Positions 37,271 through 48,100 of a stretch of DNA of 60,000 nt are shown piece after piece. Positions within the stretch are counted from its first letter, which is position 1. Every line of letters begins with the position of its first letter. A model generated the notes under the pieces. It made no database searches, was not told the origin of the DNA, and saw nothing but the letters and a program-made list of their open reading frames with translations. The position numbers were made by a program, and so were the translations under genes. Origin of the DNA: Tubulanus polymorphus (taxonomy: Eukaryota > Nemertea > Palaeonemertea > Tubulaniformes > Tubulanidae); NCBI RefSeq assembly GCF_964204645.1, contig NC_134032.1, positions 3,004,916 through 3,064,915 on the forward strand. The letters are read 5' to 3'.

Positions 37271-37539
37271 ACCTGTCTCAGTGACACACGCATTCTTTCT
37301 TTTTGAATTTATTTTCTTACCACTTTCATACGGGTAGCCTTTTACATATTAGGTTTTGTTATTTTTAAAATCTGTTTCATGCCTTTAGGATAAAGTTTAA
37401 ATATATTTCTGGACCATGTTTCTTTGCGTCAATACAGTGCATCCATTGACTGGTAGCCCGGGGAATATCACTTATAGAAACATATAATTTCCTTTTGCAA
37501 AATTTAGAAACAAGTGGAACTATTGGTTAGCTAAATGAC

Positions 37540-38541
37540 ATGAAATATTTGAGTAATGCAATTCAATGTAATTGGTTCCAAAAAGATAATCGAACCCCGA
37601 GCGGGAAAATTGATAGCAATATTATACAAATTGAACACAATGGGAAACAAGAAAATATCGAGCTCAGGTATCGATCATTGAGGCAAAACTTGCTCGTCTT
37701 CAATGTTCCTGAAACTCCCGAAGTGGCCCGTAACTTTTTAACTGAGAAAATGAAAGTTTCTCTCGCTTCAGAAAGCAGTAAAGCTGTTTTAGACATAGCA
37801 CATCGTATCGGATCGGGAAGTAAGTGCCCAAATAGTTATCCGCTTCACAACGCGCAGCGGGAAAATTGAAGCTATGACGTATAGCAAAAACCTAAAAGGT
37901 TCGAATTACTGCGTACGAGACCAACTACCCCTAAAAAAATGAATGATAGAGCAGCCGCCCAAATCGACGACTTCAAAGCGCTAAAACACAATGAACTAAA
38001 CCGTGTGAGAATCGTTCGAGATATGCTCATGCTGAATGGAGAAATCAAGCGCCCGGAGTTTTCTCGCAACCCACTAACGCCCGACATAGTGGATTTAGTT
38101 GAAATTCACGAAACTGAATTAATCCAATCAAAAATAAAATCGATCGAAAATTGTGAGATTCGCGCTCGTACAATTCGTTCTGAAAGGGTTCACGAAATCA
38201 AAGGTGCCCTTGTGAGAGCGCGCGCAGACCGCAGTGTATTGATTAATTCGAGGTTTCCATACGCCTAACGCGCAAAGGGCATAGATGATGAGGATTTATG
38301 TGGTTTCGACGACGACAAAGAATACGGTATATGCCGGAGTATTTTCAAATTCGTGGTTGATAATGATATCTATGGACTTGTCGTGGTTGCGAAATCTCCG
38401 ATAAAATTTCGTGATAATCACTACATATTCAAGGCCATTGACGAAGTTATTCCGCAAACTAGACCTCCCAGCGTGAACCAATCAAGAAAATATTTAACTA
38501 GTCAAAGATTCAAGATCAAGTCAAAAAAGGAAGATGCATTC
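37540..38541 (+). pseudogene. LINE-type ORF1 remnant with IMPACT/UPF0029-like C-terminus
   Basis: The first part (37540-37830) has R-Q-N-L-L-V-F-N-V-P-E-T followed about 45 residues later by I-A-H-R-I-G-S-G, the pattern of LINE ORF1 RRM (transposase_22) proteins. After a frameshift the text resumes with K-N-L-K-G-S-N-Y and a basic region (37939-38268). A further shift leads to D-D-D-K-E-Y-G...V-V-V-A...F-K-A-I-D-E-V-I (38290-38541). That matches the order of conserved blocks in IMPACT N-terminal (UPF0029) domains. At least three frame breaks make it a relic. It follows a LINE ORF2 end on the same strand but need not belong to that copy. Confidence 0.55.
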
Positions 38542-38799
38542 TAACAACTGATTGCGATGTGAAGACTATGTTAGGCTCATTATAAGAACCTGCACTACAG
38601 CTATTTAACTTTAAAAATCATTCGTCGCAGACCCTCAAATACCGTGTACATTATCACTCAAATTGCCTAAATATGTCTGGTGACGTCGCTATAAGTAATA
38701 GGGAAAGTGTTGTTTCATACCAAAGGTCGGGTCGAGCCCACTCTCCCCAACTTTATATATGAAACAACACTTTCCATATTACCTTTCAGTACTTTCATA

Positions 38800-39110
38800 T
38801 TTAAATCAGTGAATATTTATATTTAAATGTGTTAAATTCTTGATTTTGACAAACAGTAACGAGTAATTAACGAGTGAAAAATTCATATTTAAATCAACGA
38901 ATATTTATATTTATATGTGTTAAAAATTCTTGATTTTAACATAAAAGTAAGGAGTAATTAACGAGTTGAAGAAAATATCAGCCAAAGGTCATAGGGTCGC
39001 GTGATTAAAGTGTGAGTGAAATAATTCATATTTAAATCATTGAATATTTATATTTATATGTGTTAAATTTTTATTTTCAATATGAAAGTAACGAGTAATT
39101 AACGAGTTGA
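38800..39110 (+). promoter_or_regulatory. Three promoter-plus-start-codon repeat modules
   Basis: Each has CATATTTAAATCA, GAATATTTATATTTATATG and then a two-codon frame (ATG TGT TAA). Spacer blocks share GTAACGAGTAATTAACGAG. Compare 54060-54431. Confidence 0.6.
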
Positions 39111-39166
39111 AGAGAATATCAATTTTAATAAAAATAAGCAAATAAGAAGTACTACTGTTCAACATA

Positions 39167-39661
39167 TGAAATCAATTACAATTACAAATTTCATTCCTAT
39201 TAAAGATTTGATTAAAACTGTTCGCCTGCGTTTTCAAGTGAAAAATTTTACGGACGAATTTTTAAAAATCATTATCTAATAATAGAGTTATCGAATGATA
39301 AAGATAAAATCTTATTCAATATAATAATTCCAAAATTCACAACATTTGAAGAAATAGATCAACATCTAATAATTACGGATGAAATGCAATCACTTTTTAA
39401 TAATGAAAATTCGCATAAAACATGGTTTCTACACTTACGTTATTGCCCTTTCAGAGAATGCTATGTAATGTTTTTCAGAGTAGAAGAAAAGAGATTCATC
39501 CCGGACATTCCAAATGAAAAATTATTCAAAGATGTTGGAATTCAATGTAACTAAGACAATAAAATGGAAACACCTAAATATGAACCTAATGAAAAAGCGT
39601 TATGTAATTGAGGAAAATATTATTATACTCGAAGCAGTAAATCACACCATCTTAAATCAAA
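39167..39661 (+). pseudogene. Zinc-finger protein of virus-like element, copy 1
   Basis: Opens at ATG 39167. A frameshift near 39278 is followed by an open stretch of about 85 codons ending V-G-I-Q-C-N and a stop. Beyond it is A-L-C-N-(stop)-G-K-Y-Y-Y...S-K-S-H-H-L-K-S-K. The same order occurs in the second copy (I-G-I-Q-C... C-Y-C-G-G-K-Y...S-K-H...K-H), so the C-terminus was a C-x-C...H...H zinc finger. At least two stops and one frameshift. Function unknown; nucleic-acid binding is inference. Confidence 0.55.
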
Positions 39662-39734
39662 ATAACTCAAAAATAATAATTCAACTCTAAATATTCAAAA
39701 TAATATATTTCAAATTACTTTTTTTCTTAAATAA

Positions 39735-39881
39735 ATGGATGGTTTCAGCATTCCAATTGGAAAAAGTGATTTGAAACATTATCTTATAGCAGGAGGGTTA
39801 ATATTGGCTGCGTTATACTTTTACTATGAAAATATTTCAAAAGATCTAATGAATGAAAACATTAAATTGAGTAAAAAGTGA
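39735..39881 (+). CDS. Small single-pass membrane protein of virus-like element, copy 1
   Basis: 48 codons beginning M-D-G-F, with a hydrophobic segment Y-L-I-A-G-G-L-I-L-A-A-L-Y-F-Y-Y and a charged C-terminus. The copy at 55256 extends 24 residues further. Here the frame stops early at TGA, and the rest (N-G-N-N-H...) continues out of frame. Topology is probably short N-terminus, one membrane span, basic/Asn-rich tail. Confidence 0.5.
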   Translation: MDGFSIPIGKSDLKHYLIAGGLILAALYFYYENISKDLMNENIKLSKK

Positions 39882-40003
39882 AAGAAGATAAATGGAAACA
39901 ATCACAGGAAAAATAGCAATAAAAATGTTAATGATTTAAATGATTTGGAGGATTAAGACAGAATATTTTAATTTAATTTATTTTATATATTTTAACTATA
40001 AAA

Positions 40004-40129
40004 ATGATTGAAAATATATTAAATTTATTACATCTTATTTACAGAAATCAAGAGCGCATTAAGTTAATCATTATGATTTCAGGTTTATTTTCATTCTCAA
40101 TTTATAGAGTATCACTGATATTATTCTAG
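40004..40129 (+). pseudogene. Second small membrane protein of virus-like element, copy 1, broken by inversion
   Basis: Encodes M-I-E-N-I-L-N-L-L-H-L-I followed by a hydrophobic span I-I-M-I-S-G-L-F-S-F-S-I-Y. Homology to 55507-55806 ends at about 40112, and the C-terminal coiled segment is found inverted at 40690-40495. Confidence 0.55.
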
Positions 40130-40199
40130 TGCTGCGTAGAGATACTACCAATATCATATATTAATATAAATTTCAAAAATAAAATCATATTTTGAAATA

Positions 40200-40392
40200 T
40201 TATAGAATTTGGAATTGTGTATGAATGGATGAGTGGATGAATTGGATGAATTGGAAGACTCATCCATTCATCCAAGTTATTTATACTATATCTAATTATT
40301 ATTTTAATAAAATATGAATATACTATGTTAAATTTAATATAGAATACATATATTATACTCGTATTATTCTTCCAATTCGTGTGTTTAAAAGT

Positions 40393-40423
<31 letters not shown>

Positions 40424-40470
40424 TACACCCATCCATTCATCCATTCATCCAATTCATTCAATTCATCCAT
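40200..40470. repeat. ATGGATGA microsatellite in inverted pair, with (TA)n
   Basis: ATGGATGA/GAATTGGATGAATTGG units at 40224-40258, and complementary TCCATTCATCC units at 40262-40276 and 40429-40472, with (TA)n at 40397-40423. Lies at the point where copy 1 is rearranged. Confidence 0.75.
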
Positions 40471-40494
40471 CAATATGTATAGGAAATTAAACTT

Positions 40495-40690
40495 TTTAAT
40501 TATCAAAATTTATTTGAATTTATCATCTAATTCATGAATATACCTGAGTTTTTAAACACTTTTTATTTTTATATTTTGTATTACAAATTTCACAAGACTT
40601 AATATTATTAATTCTATCTGATAGATAATTGATATTATCTTTTAATTCCGCGTGTCTTATTTTACAAGAATCATAGAATTCTAACAACTG
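40495..40690 (-). pseudogene. Inverted C-terminal piece of the second virus-like membrane protein
   Basis: Reverse complement reads L-L-E-F-Y-D-S-C-K-I-R-H-A-E-L...N-Y-L-S-D-R-I-N-N-I-K-S-C-E-I-C. It matches the tail of the gene at 55507-55806 and ends at an in-frame stop soon after K-T-Q. The Ty3-like element starts immediately beyond 40690. Confidence 0.6.
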
Positions 40691-41115
40691 CTTTATACTT
40701 TCCTATAATCAACACAGAATTTATACGAGCCATCGGACTTTGGTCCTAATACTGTAGGTGAGGCCCATGCGCTAGAACTAGGGCGGATGATTTTTGAATT
40801 TAGCATTTAGGTTCCTTATTCATGTTCTTTATTGGTACAGGGACTTTCCCCTGTTCTACGGTGACTAAAGCCCGTCCAGGTAGAAGACCGATGACAGGAG
40901 AAGGAAATGCCTGGTTGGGTTCAGCGAGGACCGTGGTACCGTTCTTTACCATTCACGTGTGCATAATCTTCTGTGATAATGCGGGTAAACTTATGTTGTT
41001 GATGTTATGTACTGATTTTGCCCCATTGATAGCTATATTTTTCTGAAGCTTGATTGGCTTGCTACCATTTAGACATGGGGTTTCCTCATTGTAATTTACG
41101 ATAGCACCATTAGTG

Positions 41116-41523
41116 TTAAAAATCGAGACCCAATATGAGTCGATATTCTTGTGGTCGTGCCTCATAGACTGGTTGTATTATATCAACTTCGCCAAGACTA
41201 ATGGGTACCTGGGCTAAGCCAAGTATTTCTATTTTACTACAATTAGCTCTGTTAGCGTGATTGTATTTGCAGGGTTGTAATTCAATAGCTCGTATTTCCG
41301 ATATCTGATTAAATAATTCCTTGCTCATCACAGAAATGGCGGCACCACTATCGATCAATGTAGTAACGGGTGTGAGTCCATCAACTTTGGAATTGACCAG
41401 GTTGCCAATTGATGACAATATAATCGGATTTGGTGTTTCGTCACGATTTTTTGTTATTTGCCCTAGTGTATCTACTAGACTTTTTATCTGGTCGTTATAG
41501 AACTTCTTTTTATTTTCAATCAA
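41116..41523 (-). CDS. Retropepsin domain of the Ty3-like element
   Basis: Open for 135 codons. The catalytic motif L-I-D-S-G-A-A-I-S-V-M is followed by I-L-G-L-D-F about 70 residues later, the two hallmarks of retroviral-type aspartic proteases. The frame continues with one shift into the protease-RT linker (41165-40953). The active-site D-S-G is intact, but the element around it is truncated. Confidence 0.75.
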   Translation of the reverse strand: MIENKKKFYNDQIKSLVDTLGQITKNRDETPNPIILSSIGNLVNSKVDGLTPVTTLIDSGAAISVMSKELFNQISEIRAIELQPCKYNHANRANCSKIEILGLAQVPISLGEVDIIQPVYEARPQEYRLILGLDF

Positions 41524-41529
41524 TTGTTT

Positions 41530-42057
41530 TGGTTGGTTTCAGCGACCGACTATATTTTTGTTACTGTGGGATCGGTTTCTGCACGATGTGGGATCTATTC
41601 TATCTTTTCTACTACTTCGTTTGGAACCGTTTGGCCCTATAGGATGGGTTTCTGCTCCAGTAGTTTTGATTATACTGGATCCGCCTAAACCATCGACTTG
41701 GTCCAAACTTTTCGAAGCTTTGGTAGCCTCAATGGAATGATTTTCTATATTCTCGCCAAAAGTTCCAAAAGGGATAGTTTTGATTATATCATCGTTGTTT
41801 GGAGAACTTGGTAGATTTTATTTTGTAGCTGGCGTGAGTTTCAGGTCCTTTTGAAATTGCTGAGTTGTTGATGATTTGTTTTAGCTCAGAGTGGGACCTG
41901 TCAGCCTGAGCTATCGGCCGTTTCCCGAATTTGTGCTTTGGTTTCTTGGTGTACGTTTGAGGTGCTGCTGCTTTAGTGGAGGTGTCTGTTCGATATTTCA
42001 CCACATTTACTACAATACGGTTTCGCGGTGTTCACGATTTGACTGACATTCCTTGTT
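41530..42057 (-). pseudogene. Nucleocapsid region of Ty3-like gag (frameshifted)
   Basis: Reverse complement gives C-S-K-C-G-E-I...H near 42020-41985, the start of a CCHC zinc knuckle. A shift of frame leads into a basic Lys/Pro-rich segment (K-K-P-K-H-K-F-G-K-R). The knuckle is broken at the frameshift. Confidence 0.45.
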
Positions 42058-42572
42058 TCAAGCCATTACGAGAGTCTGTTCAAAGTTAAGTGGATTCTGC
42101 GGCATTACAGACTCCTTTAGGATAGCCTCAAGCCCACTGACGAATACGCTTAGTTTTACTTCTTCCGGTACATTGCAACGCCTGGCCTCTTTGTTTATGG
42201 TTTTGATGAATGTTTCGAGTGACTCTCCGGGCTGTTGTTTAATGTCAATGAATTCGGTGAGGCCGAAATTTGCATTTTGTCGGGTAAAAGATTGTGTGAG
42301 ATATGTCCTAATAGCCTCATACGTCGGTAGAGCTGTACGGTCAGTTTTCTTTTTGTGTATGTAAACTGATCTGGCTTTGCCAGTCAAATTCGTTGTCAGA
42401 AATTTCTTTTTATAGAAGCAGGCACCTCGAAGGTTTCAATGACCTCTTCGAAATGATAAAAAAATTCTTCAACTGAGATCTCGTCCTCCCCGTTAAATTT
42501 CGGCAGTTGTGTCAAGATCGTTCGAACTTGGGTTTCGTGTAGAATATCTGGTTTCAATAGTGATGTGTTCAT
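42058..42572 (-). pseudogene. Ty3-like Gag capsid region
   Basis: ATG at 42572 opens a frame with L-P-K-F-N-G-E-D...F-F-Y-H-F-E. After a one-base shift near 42400 it continues L-T-G-K-A-R...Y-E-A-I-R-T-Y-L-T-Q-S-F and Q-Q-P-G-E-S-L-E-T-F. These are typical retrotransposon Gag (retrotrans_gag) features. It ends at a stop at 42058 before the zinc-knuckle region. Confidence 0.65.
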
Positions 42573-42750
42573 TTGTTGATGAAATGGTTGTAATAACCGT
42601 GGCGGTTGTATTACTATTTATACTTGTATTAATATTTATAACGCGCAAAATATACCCGGAAATAAAACCGATGGAATTGAACCGATCCAACTCGGACAAC
42701 CGTTCAGTCATGAGACCAGGTGATTGCGAGCTTCACGGATCTAGACATAC

Positions 42751-43511
42751 TTACTTAACTTTCTGCATCATCTTGTCAATGGTGTGCCTCAGGTCACGTT
42801 CCGGTAATTTATTCCGCACCGCTTTCTTCTTATCAACACGTGACTTCTTGGGCTGCTTACCCAAGGGTACTGGCACGGGCTTATGTGAGGGAATCGACAC
42901 GGGCATAATTCGTTCCATAGCTGGAACAATCGAAGCGATTCGTGTGAATGAAAAGCGAATCGCTAAGTTGGTCCTTAGCTCTCTCCGAAAATATGCCCGT
43001 GCATATTTGGCAAATCCTTAAACACCCTGACGATTCAGGTGCAATCTTTCGCAAACAGTTCGGGTTTTACGTTCGATTTGGCTAGGAAGGATCGATACCC
43101 TCGAATGAATCGTATCTCGGTTCCGTGCGATTTCACCTTCTTCGCGACGTGTTGATTGACACTGACGATTTTGTCACCGGTTTTCTTTTTGTCGATTGGT
43201 CTGGGTACAATTGCAGATATCACAACGCAGCGGCAACCTTTTCCCGAAAACCTTGTGGCAATTGCCATGATATTGTTTGCTTTGTCTAAAGCCGCAAGAT
43301 TGCCGTTTATATCGTTGGTCCCAACATTGAGAAGAATGTAATCATACTGGCAACATAATCCAAAGTTCAAAGTTATTTGTTTTTTTTACTGGTCAAAGTT
43401 ATTTGACATTTTCTCGTAAGTAATACCCCCGTGTGCTTGGACATCGACGTCCAAGCAGCTGCCGAGAAATTTCAACATCGAGTCACACATCGAGCTACAC
43501 GAAGCAGACAT
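42751..43511 (-). pseudogene. Decayed SGNH-hydrolase-like ORF
   Basis: From ATG 43511 the frame reads C-D-S-M-L-K-F-L-G-S (block I, the Gly of GDS replaced) to a TAA at about 43390. It resumes in the same frame with Y-D-Y-I-L-L-N-V-G-T-N-D-I (block III GTND). After a one-base shift at about 43040 comes L-H-L-N-R-Q-G-V (block V), then a stop and F-A-K-Y-A-R-A-Y-F-R-R. The order of SGNH blocks I, III and V is preserved. The TAA sits next to a short local duplication of AAATAACTTTGA. Such domains occur in ORF1 of some invertebrate retroelements. It lies just upstream of the gag remnant on the same strand, but a link is not shown. Confidence 0.6.
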
Positions 43512-45355
43512 GTTTATGAAGTTTAGCCTGGTGGTAGCTTGCCGAGGTTTATATACACCCGAAACGCGGATAACTAATGTATGCGTACAATCTGTGCATT
43601 GTTCTCAAGTAGTCATCTACTCGAGGCTAATTATGCTAATTAACAATATCATTGACTGGTGACGCGCAGATGTCACTAATGCAAGTGGCGCCATGGGACT
43701 AGTAATTGTACTATTTCAAAAATTATCCAATGCAATCCAAACGGCCCTTTAACTACAACACCTTCATTGCTTAATATTAGTTCCATTTTGTTTTCACTAA
43801 CAAAACGCCTTTTTCTTGTTTGTGATTCTATTCTGCAATCGCTTATTGAACACCTTTCAAGAATGATGAATTCGATGATTTAAATTTTGAATTTTAATAT
43901 TTTTGAAATTGTAATTGTAATTTTTATTTTATCACTGTGTCCCGATTGAAAATGATTTTAAATCGGGAGCCCAACCGGGAACCGGGGGCAAGCTTCATGG
44001 GGGTGGATCGGGTACCAATTTGTTTCAAAATCAGCATATGACGTATACTATTGCACTTTAAAGGGTGCGAGGTAAGCACACCAATTGATCTTTACAATTT
44101 TCCTCTCAATGTGGCCCGCATACTCTTCTTTTGCATTGCGAATCATTTACACCAGGCCGCTCCTTGCACACGGGAGTCATCGTACGGTCTTCTCGTATTT
44201 CATTTTAACCGGATTTGGATATTTTTTTTCTACGTCTGTTATGAGTTCAGCTTTGCATTTGTGAACAGTAAATTGCATCCACATTTCCATTTTATTGCAT
44301 GTATATCTTCTCCTGATATTTCTACTTGGTGATTCTTGATAATATTCTATTTCCGACTGTATGGTCGAATTCTTTAGTTTATCAGCGTGTAAATTATATG
44401 ACCGCATCGAAACTTTCATCCCTGACTATCCCTTAAGAAAGTAAACCATTACAGAACGTGTGTCGAGTTGATAAAGTTGACATTAGAAATAGATTCAATG
44501 TTTGTGACGATTTTATAATGTGTATGTAGTCACATGTTTCAGATGCAGTTTTTCGATGTCCAAATTTTTCAAAGTCGCAATTATTTGGGAGAAAATAGAG
44601 TCCCATCTTGAGGAACAAATTAACTATTCATCCGAACTCTTCTATCGGACGCAACCGCATATAGTATCTTATTCTGCCTGTCAAATCTTTCCTAAAATAG
44701 GATAAGATGATTTGTAAGAGGATGGATCCTCAGATAATGGTCTTATGCTGTTAATACTAGGCTCAAGTTCTAACTCCTCACTATCTTAGAATTCCTTGAC
44801 GTAACGTTCCTTCTCTCATCGATCATTTGAGATGAGGCCATCCACTAAATTCAGTTTTGACCTATTGGCGTTTTTGAGACGTGGAAATGCATTTCGTTAA
44901 TAATCCCATTTCTAAGTTAGGCCAATGCCAGATTTCATGCTCTCGGATTTTAGTCCCCCACTTCAACAGCATTTTTAATTGTAATCAACGCCCTCGCCCT
45001 ACAGTTGTCTCTCCGTATCGCTGTGTTTGCAGTGTTATTTTTGGTCTCTGACAAATTTCGAGCAATAGAAAATGAAACAATTCTTCCCCAGTTCATCGTT
45101 CGGCTTTCTATGGTGGCATTTCGCAAACCGAAAAGAACTGGCCTCTTTTTAACGTACGCGCTGGTATATTATTTACTATCGAATCGAACGAATCCCTATT
45201 TTCGTCGAGCATTCCTTTTAGTGTAGGCGTCGAACTTCGTGGACGCCTGCAAGAAAGAATGTATTTACGAAATACGTGTCGTCTTTAGAACTCGTGGTTG
45301 TTAGCTGATTCGAAGCGAAGTGACTATAACCGCCAGACGAGTATCAATATGTTTA
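43512..45355. other. Intergenic, one foldback-element fragment
   Basis: At 43945-44005 there is a solo fragment of the foldback terminal repeat (AATCGGGAGCCCAACCGGG ... AAGCTTCATGGGGGT). The frames at 44051-44332 and 45005-45226 show no recognisable domain and no splice support. Confidence 0.45.
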
Positions 45356-45480
45356 AATAAGTTACAAGTTACAAGTTTGTTTATTCATCACAATCAAATG
45401 ACATGATTGTCAATGAACAACGAACCAGTAGAAAAAGTAAACAATATATACATGTAACCGCACTTGCCTAAAATAAAAAC
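45356..45480 (-). mobile_element. LINE-like 3' end with TTGTAAC tail
   Basis: The reverse complement ends GATGAATAAACAAACTTGTAACTTGTAAC, written here as AATAAA followed by tandem TTGTAAC, a typical non-LTR retrotransposon 3' terminus. The upstream body is not recognisable. Confidence 0.45.
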
Positions 45481-46828
45481 TATATATGGAAGATAAGTAA
45501 TTTATTAAGTCTATAATTCAAAAACAAAATAACTAAAGTACTGAGAAAAAAAATGAAAATAAACAGGGCCCTTTTTACAAAACTTAGATCAGAAAAATAA
45601 AAATAAAATCAAATTAAATTAGCTTAAATGTAAATCAATGATCAATTAAAGTTCTTTTTCTTCAAAAGTTTATAAATTTTAACTTAGCGTCGCTCCAAAA
45701 AGGTCGCTCTGCCGCTCCTCGAAATTGTTCGATGCGCCGCTCCCGAAATAGTTCGCTGTGGTTCCTGTTGCTGTCAAAGATCTGTAGTAATTGTTGATCT
45801 GTGGTTCCAAAAATTTTTAAACGTTTGCTGAATGCGTCGTATCTGTCGAATTTATAATTTGCATGTCACGCAAATATCACTGATGATGAAAGTCCACTGG
45901 TGGTACGCGGAGTTTGGTACGCGGAAAAAAACAGTTTTACTTAACAATGTTTTTTATCACCAAGCTGGCTAAACTTCTGTGGCCTTAAAACTTTAACTAC
46001 CACTAATAACAAGTGTCCTTCCGAATCACTTTCGAATCACGAACACAACTCCGTAATGATAAAAATTCAATCCCGTTAGAAGTTCTCCAACAGTAAAAAA
46101 AGTTTGTGACGATTATGACCACTGCCACAAAAGATTTCTTATATAAATTACGTATCAAGTTTTACTAGTTGTAAAAACTCAAAAATTGCAGGAGAGCTCG
46201 AGGTGAGCTTTCTCCTATCTCGAAATCTCAAAAGCGTCTACCCTCTCTCCAAACTATCCACGCCCAACTTCCTGCAGGGGCTCCCTTAAAAATAATCTCT
46301 CAAAGATCCATTCAAGTCAAAAAATTAGATAGTTTATCCCCTAAAATGTTGAAAAGGAACTTACCCAAAATAATACTAATGTATTTAACTCCCGCCACAT
46401 AATTGTGAAATCCTAATATTCCTCTTTATAGAATAAAAATGAATACTTTATGAGATTAAAATAATTGAAATTCTTGTGAACCCCATAGCTTCCGGTAAAA
46501 ATTGCATCAGCATATACGTGTCAAAATTCACAACTCATAATAATTAACACCAAGGCTACATGAGCCAGCGACCTCATAAAACTTGAATATGTTTAAACTA
46601 GTGAACTAAATTCAGCAAATGCCTGTTATGAAAACTAGACAACACGAACCAACAGATTTTACATTTAACTTTAAGATCAAACATTTAATGATAAAAAAAA
46701 TTAGATATAACGTAAGGACTTTAAGGAAATATATATAAAACCGACTACAGGCTGTTCCAACTAAAATGATGGGACCCCCCATAGTAGTGGCTACATACAT
46801 ATATACAATACCAGAATTACTAAAATAT
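45481..46828. other. Intergenic, no gene recognised
   Basis: AT-rich sequence. GC-richer patch at 45690-45780 (TCGCTCTGCCGCTCCTCG) without an ORF. Nothing else supported. Confidence 0.35.
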
Positions 46829-47239
46829 TTACCAAGAAAAAGTCAATGAGACAAGTACCATACTGTACATATGTAACTTCAGGCATGTTGGCTTTCTTTC
46901 TAATGTGCGAGTTTTGCAACATTTCTGCAGTTTTAGAAGGTATCCATTTTTTGCTTCATTAAGAGCCAATATCACAAAGTTAGAACAATCTATCAAGTAG
47001 TCTTTGATGGTGCTTGCTTTGATTTTCCCCAACATCGAGTGTAAAAATTTTGCGTCAACGTTTCGCATTTTCGCTGGCGAGTTAACTGTCAAACTTTTTA
47101 CATAGGCACGCATTACCATTTCAATGTCCCTTGCCCTTTTATCTGCAAATGATCCTTCTTGGTTCCGCCTCCAAATGATTGGACCAATTCCTTTAAAGCT
47201 CAACTTCTCTCTAGTCGAGATATATAAAACTGTTTTCAA
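46829..47239 (-). CDS. Unrecognised ORF, up to 136 codons
   Basis: Basic protein frame with an internal segment of balanced composition (R-A-R-D-I-E-M-V-M-R-A-Y-V-K) and no transmembrane span. The window gives no second copy and no splice partner I could prove. The length in AT-rich DNA suggests former coding sequence, either a host exon or an element relic. Confidence 0.25.
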   Translation of the reverse strand: MKTVLYISTREKLSFKGIGPIIWRRNQEGSFADKRARDIEMVMRAYVKSLTVNSPAKMRNVDAKFLHSMLGKIKASTIKDYLIDCSNFVILALNEAKNGYLLKLQKCCKTRTLERKPTCLKLHMYSMVLVSLTFSW

Positions 47240-48100
47240 TCCATCTATGGTTCAAATTCCTTTTCCAAGAAAGAGGAATGCTAACAAAGGCCGGCTATAC
47301 ATTTTTTAATTCAATTTATTTCATATCCGTACATAATATGGACTTTTCATATTTGCTTAAATAAACATCCATCCTCCAGATTTTTGTGAAAAAATCAACA
47401 TTTTGCTTCTTGTTCTGGGCTCCATTCTCAGAATTGGTTGCGTTCAACATCACTCTGCGAGAGATATCGGTAATACTGGTACGGAAAACGGATACGGTAC
47501 TGGCGGCTTTTGTTTCACTCGATATCTTAAGTATATATTCTAATGATCTGTATGGATAGAACGGTATATTTTTTCAAAAAGTTATTTCGACCTAGGCTGA
47601 AGGCGCATTTGTATAAATGGTTTTCTTTAACGATTTCGATATCCTCTTCGATGCCTGATTTTCGAAGTTTAGATTTACCCACTCCTCCATATACAGCGAA
47701 ATTAACCATCATCCCGATGAAGTGAAGATCCTCATTACGCTCATCCTTGAGTTAAACGTTTGACTCCCCTTACGAAAACATTACTCGAGAATTTTTTTTC
47801 TTTACATGTGTGAAAATTCATTTCTCATGATGTGAAATGGGCAGTAATGGGAAGTAATGGGCGTAAATGTGACAATTCACATATGCAAAATATAGAAATT
47901 CACACGTGTAATTTTCACACGTTTAATCCAAAATATTTCATTTTATAATCACGAAATCTCCGACCATCAATCGAATATCACAATCCTAAACTCCTTTGCC
48001 AAATCTTGTCAAAATCCTGCAATACTATTTTTGCACAATAGAAATACCCTAGTATTTTGTTTTGGTTTATTTAATGACTTCCATATATGTGAAAATTTGA
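47240..48100. other. Intergenic, weak signals only
   Basis: A minus-strand frame at 47712-47527 (V-Y-G-G-V-G-K-S-K) superficially recalls a P-loop, but lacks its spacing. At 47800-47925 are short inverted TGTGAAAATTCA / TGAATTTTCACA-type motifs that may be a small palindromic MITE. Confidence 0.3.

Larger units (their letters stand above)
38698..40690 (+). mobile_element. AT-rich virus-like element, copy 1 (rearranged and 3'-truncated)
   Basis: Starts TAATAGGGAAAGTGTTGTTTC and folds back on TATGAAACAACACTTTCC within 85 bp. The palindrome carries CCAAAGGTCGGGTCGAGC, as does the end of the second copy at 53541. Behind it come promoter-like repeats, a zinc-finger gene and two small membrane-protein genes in the order found at 54429-55806. 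At about 40112 collinearity breaks, and the rest of the second membrane gene reappears inverted at 40690-40495. The far end is lost at the junction with the Ty3-like element. Base composition is markedly more AT-rich than the surroundings. Confidence 0.7.
40690..42572 (-). mobile_element. Ty3-like LTR retrotransposon remnant: gag, protease, start of RT
   Basis: Minus-strand order gag (42572-42058), nucleocapsid region, protease (41523-41116), linker and the very beginning of reverse transcriptase (about 40800-40690). The RT start has [15 protein letters not shown] and [12 protein letters not shown]. It is cut off at 40690 where virus-like sequence begins. RNase H, integrase and LTRs are absent. 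Confidence 0.75.

Noticed and set aside
47527-47712. G-G-V-G-K-S as a P-loop ATPase
   Set aside because: The required GxxxxGK[ST] spacing and downstream motifs are missing.
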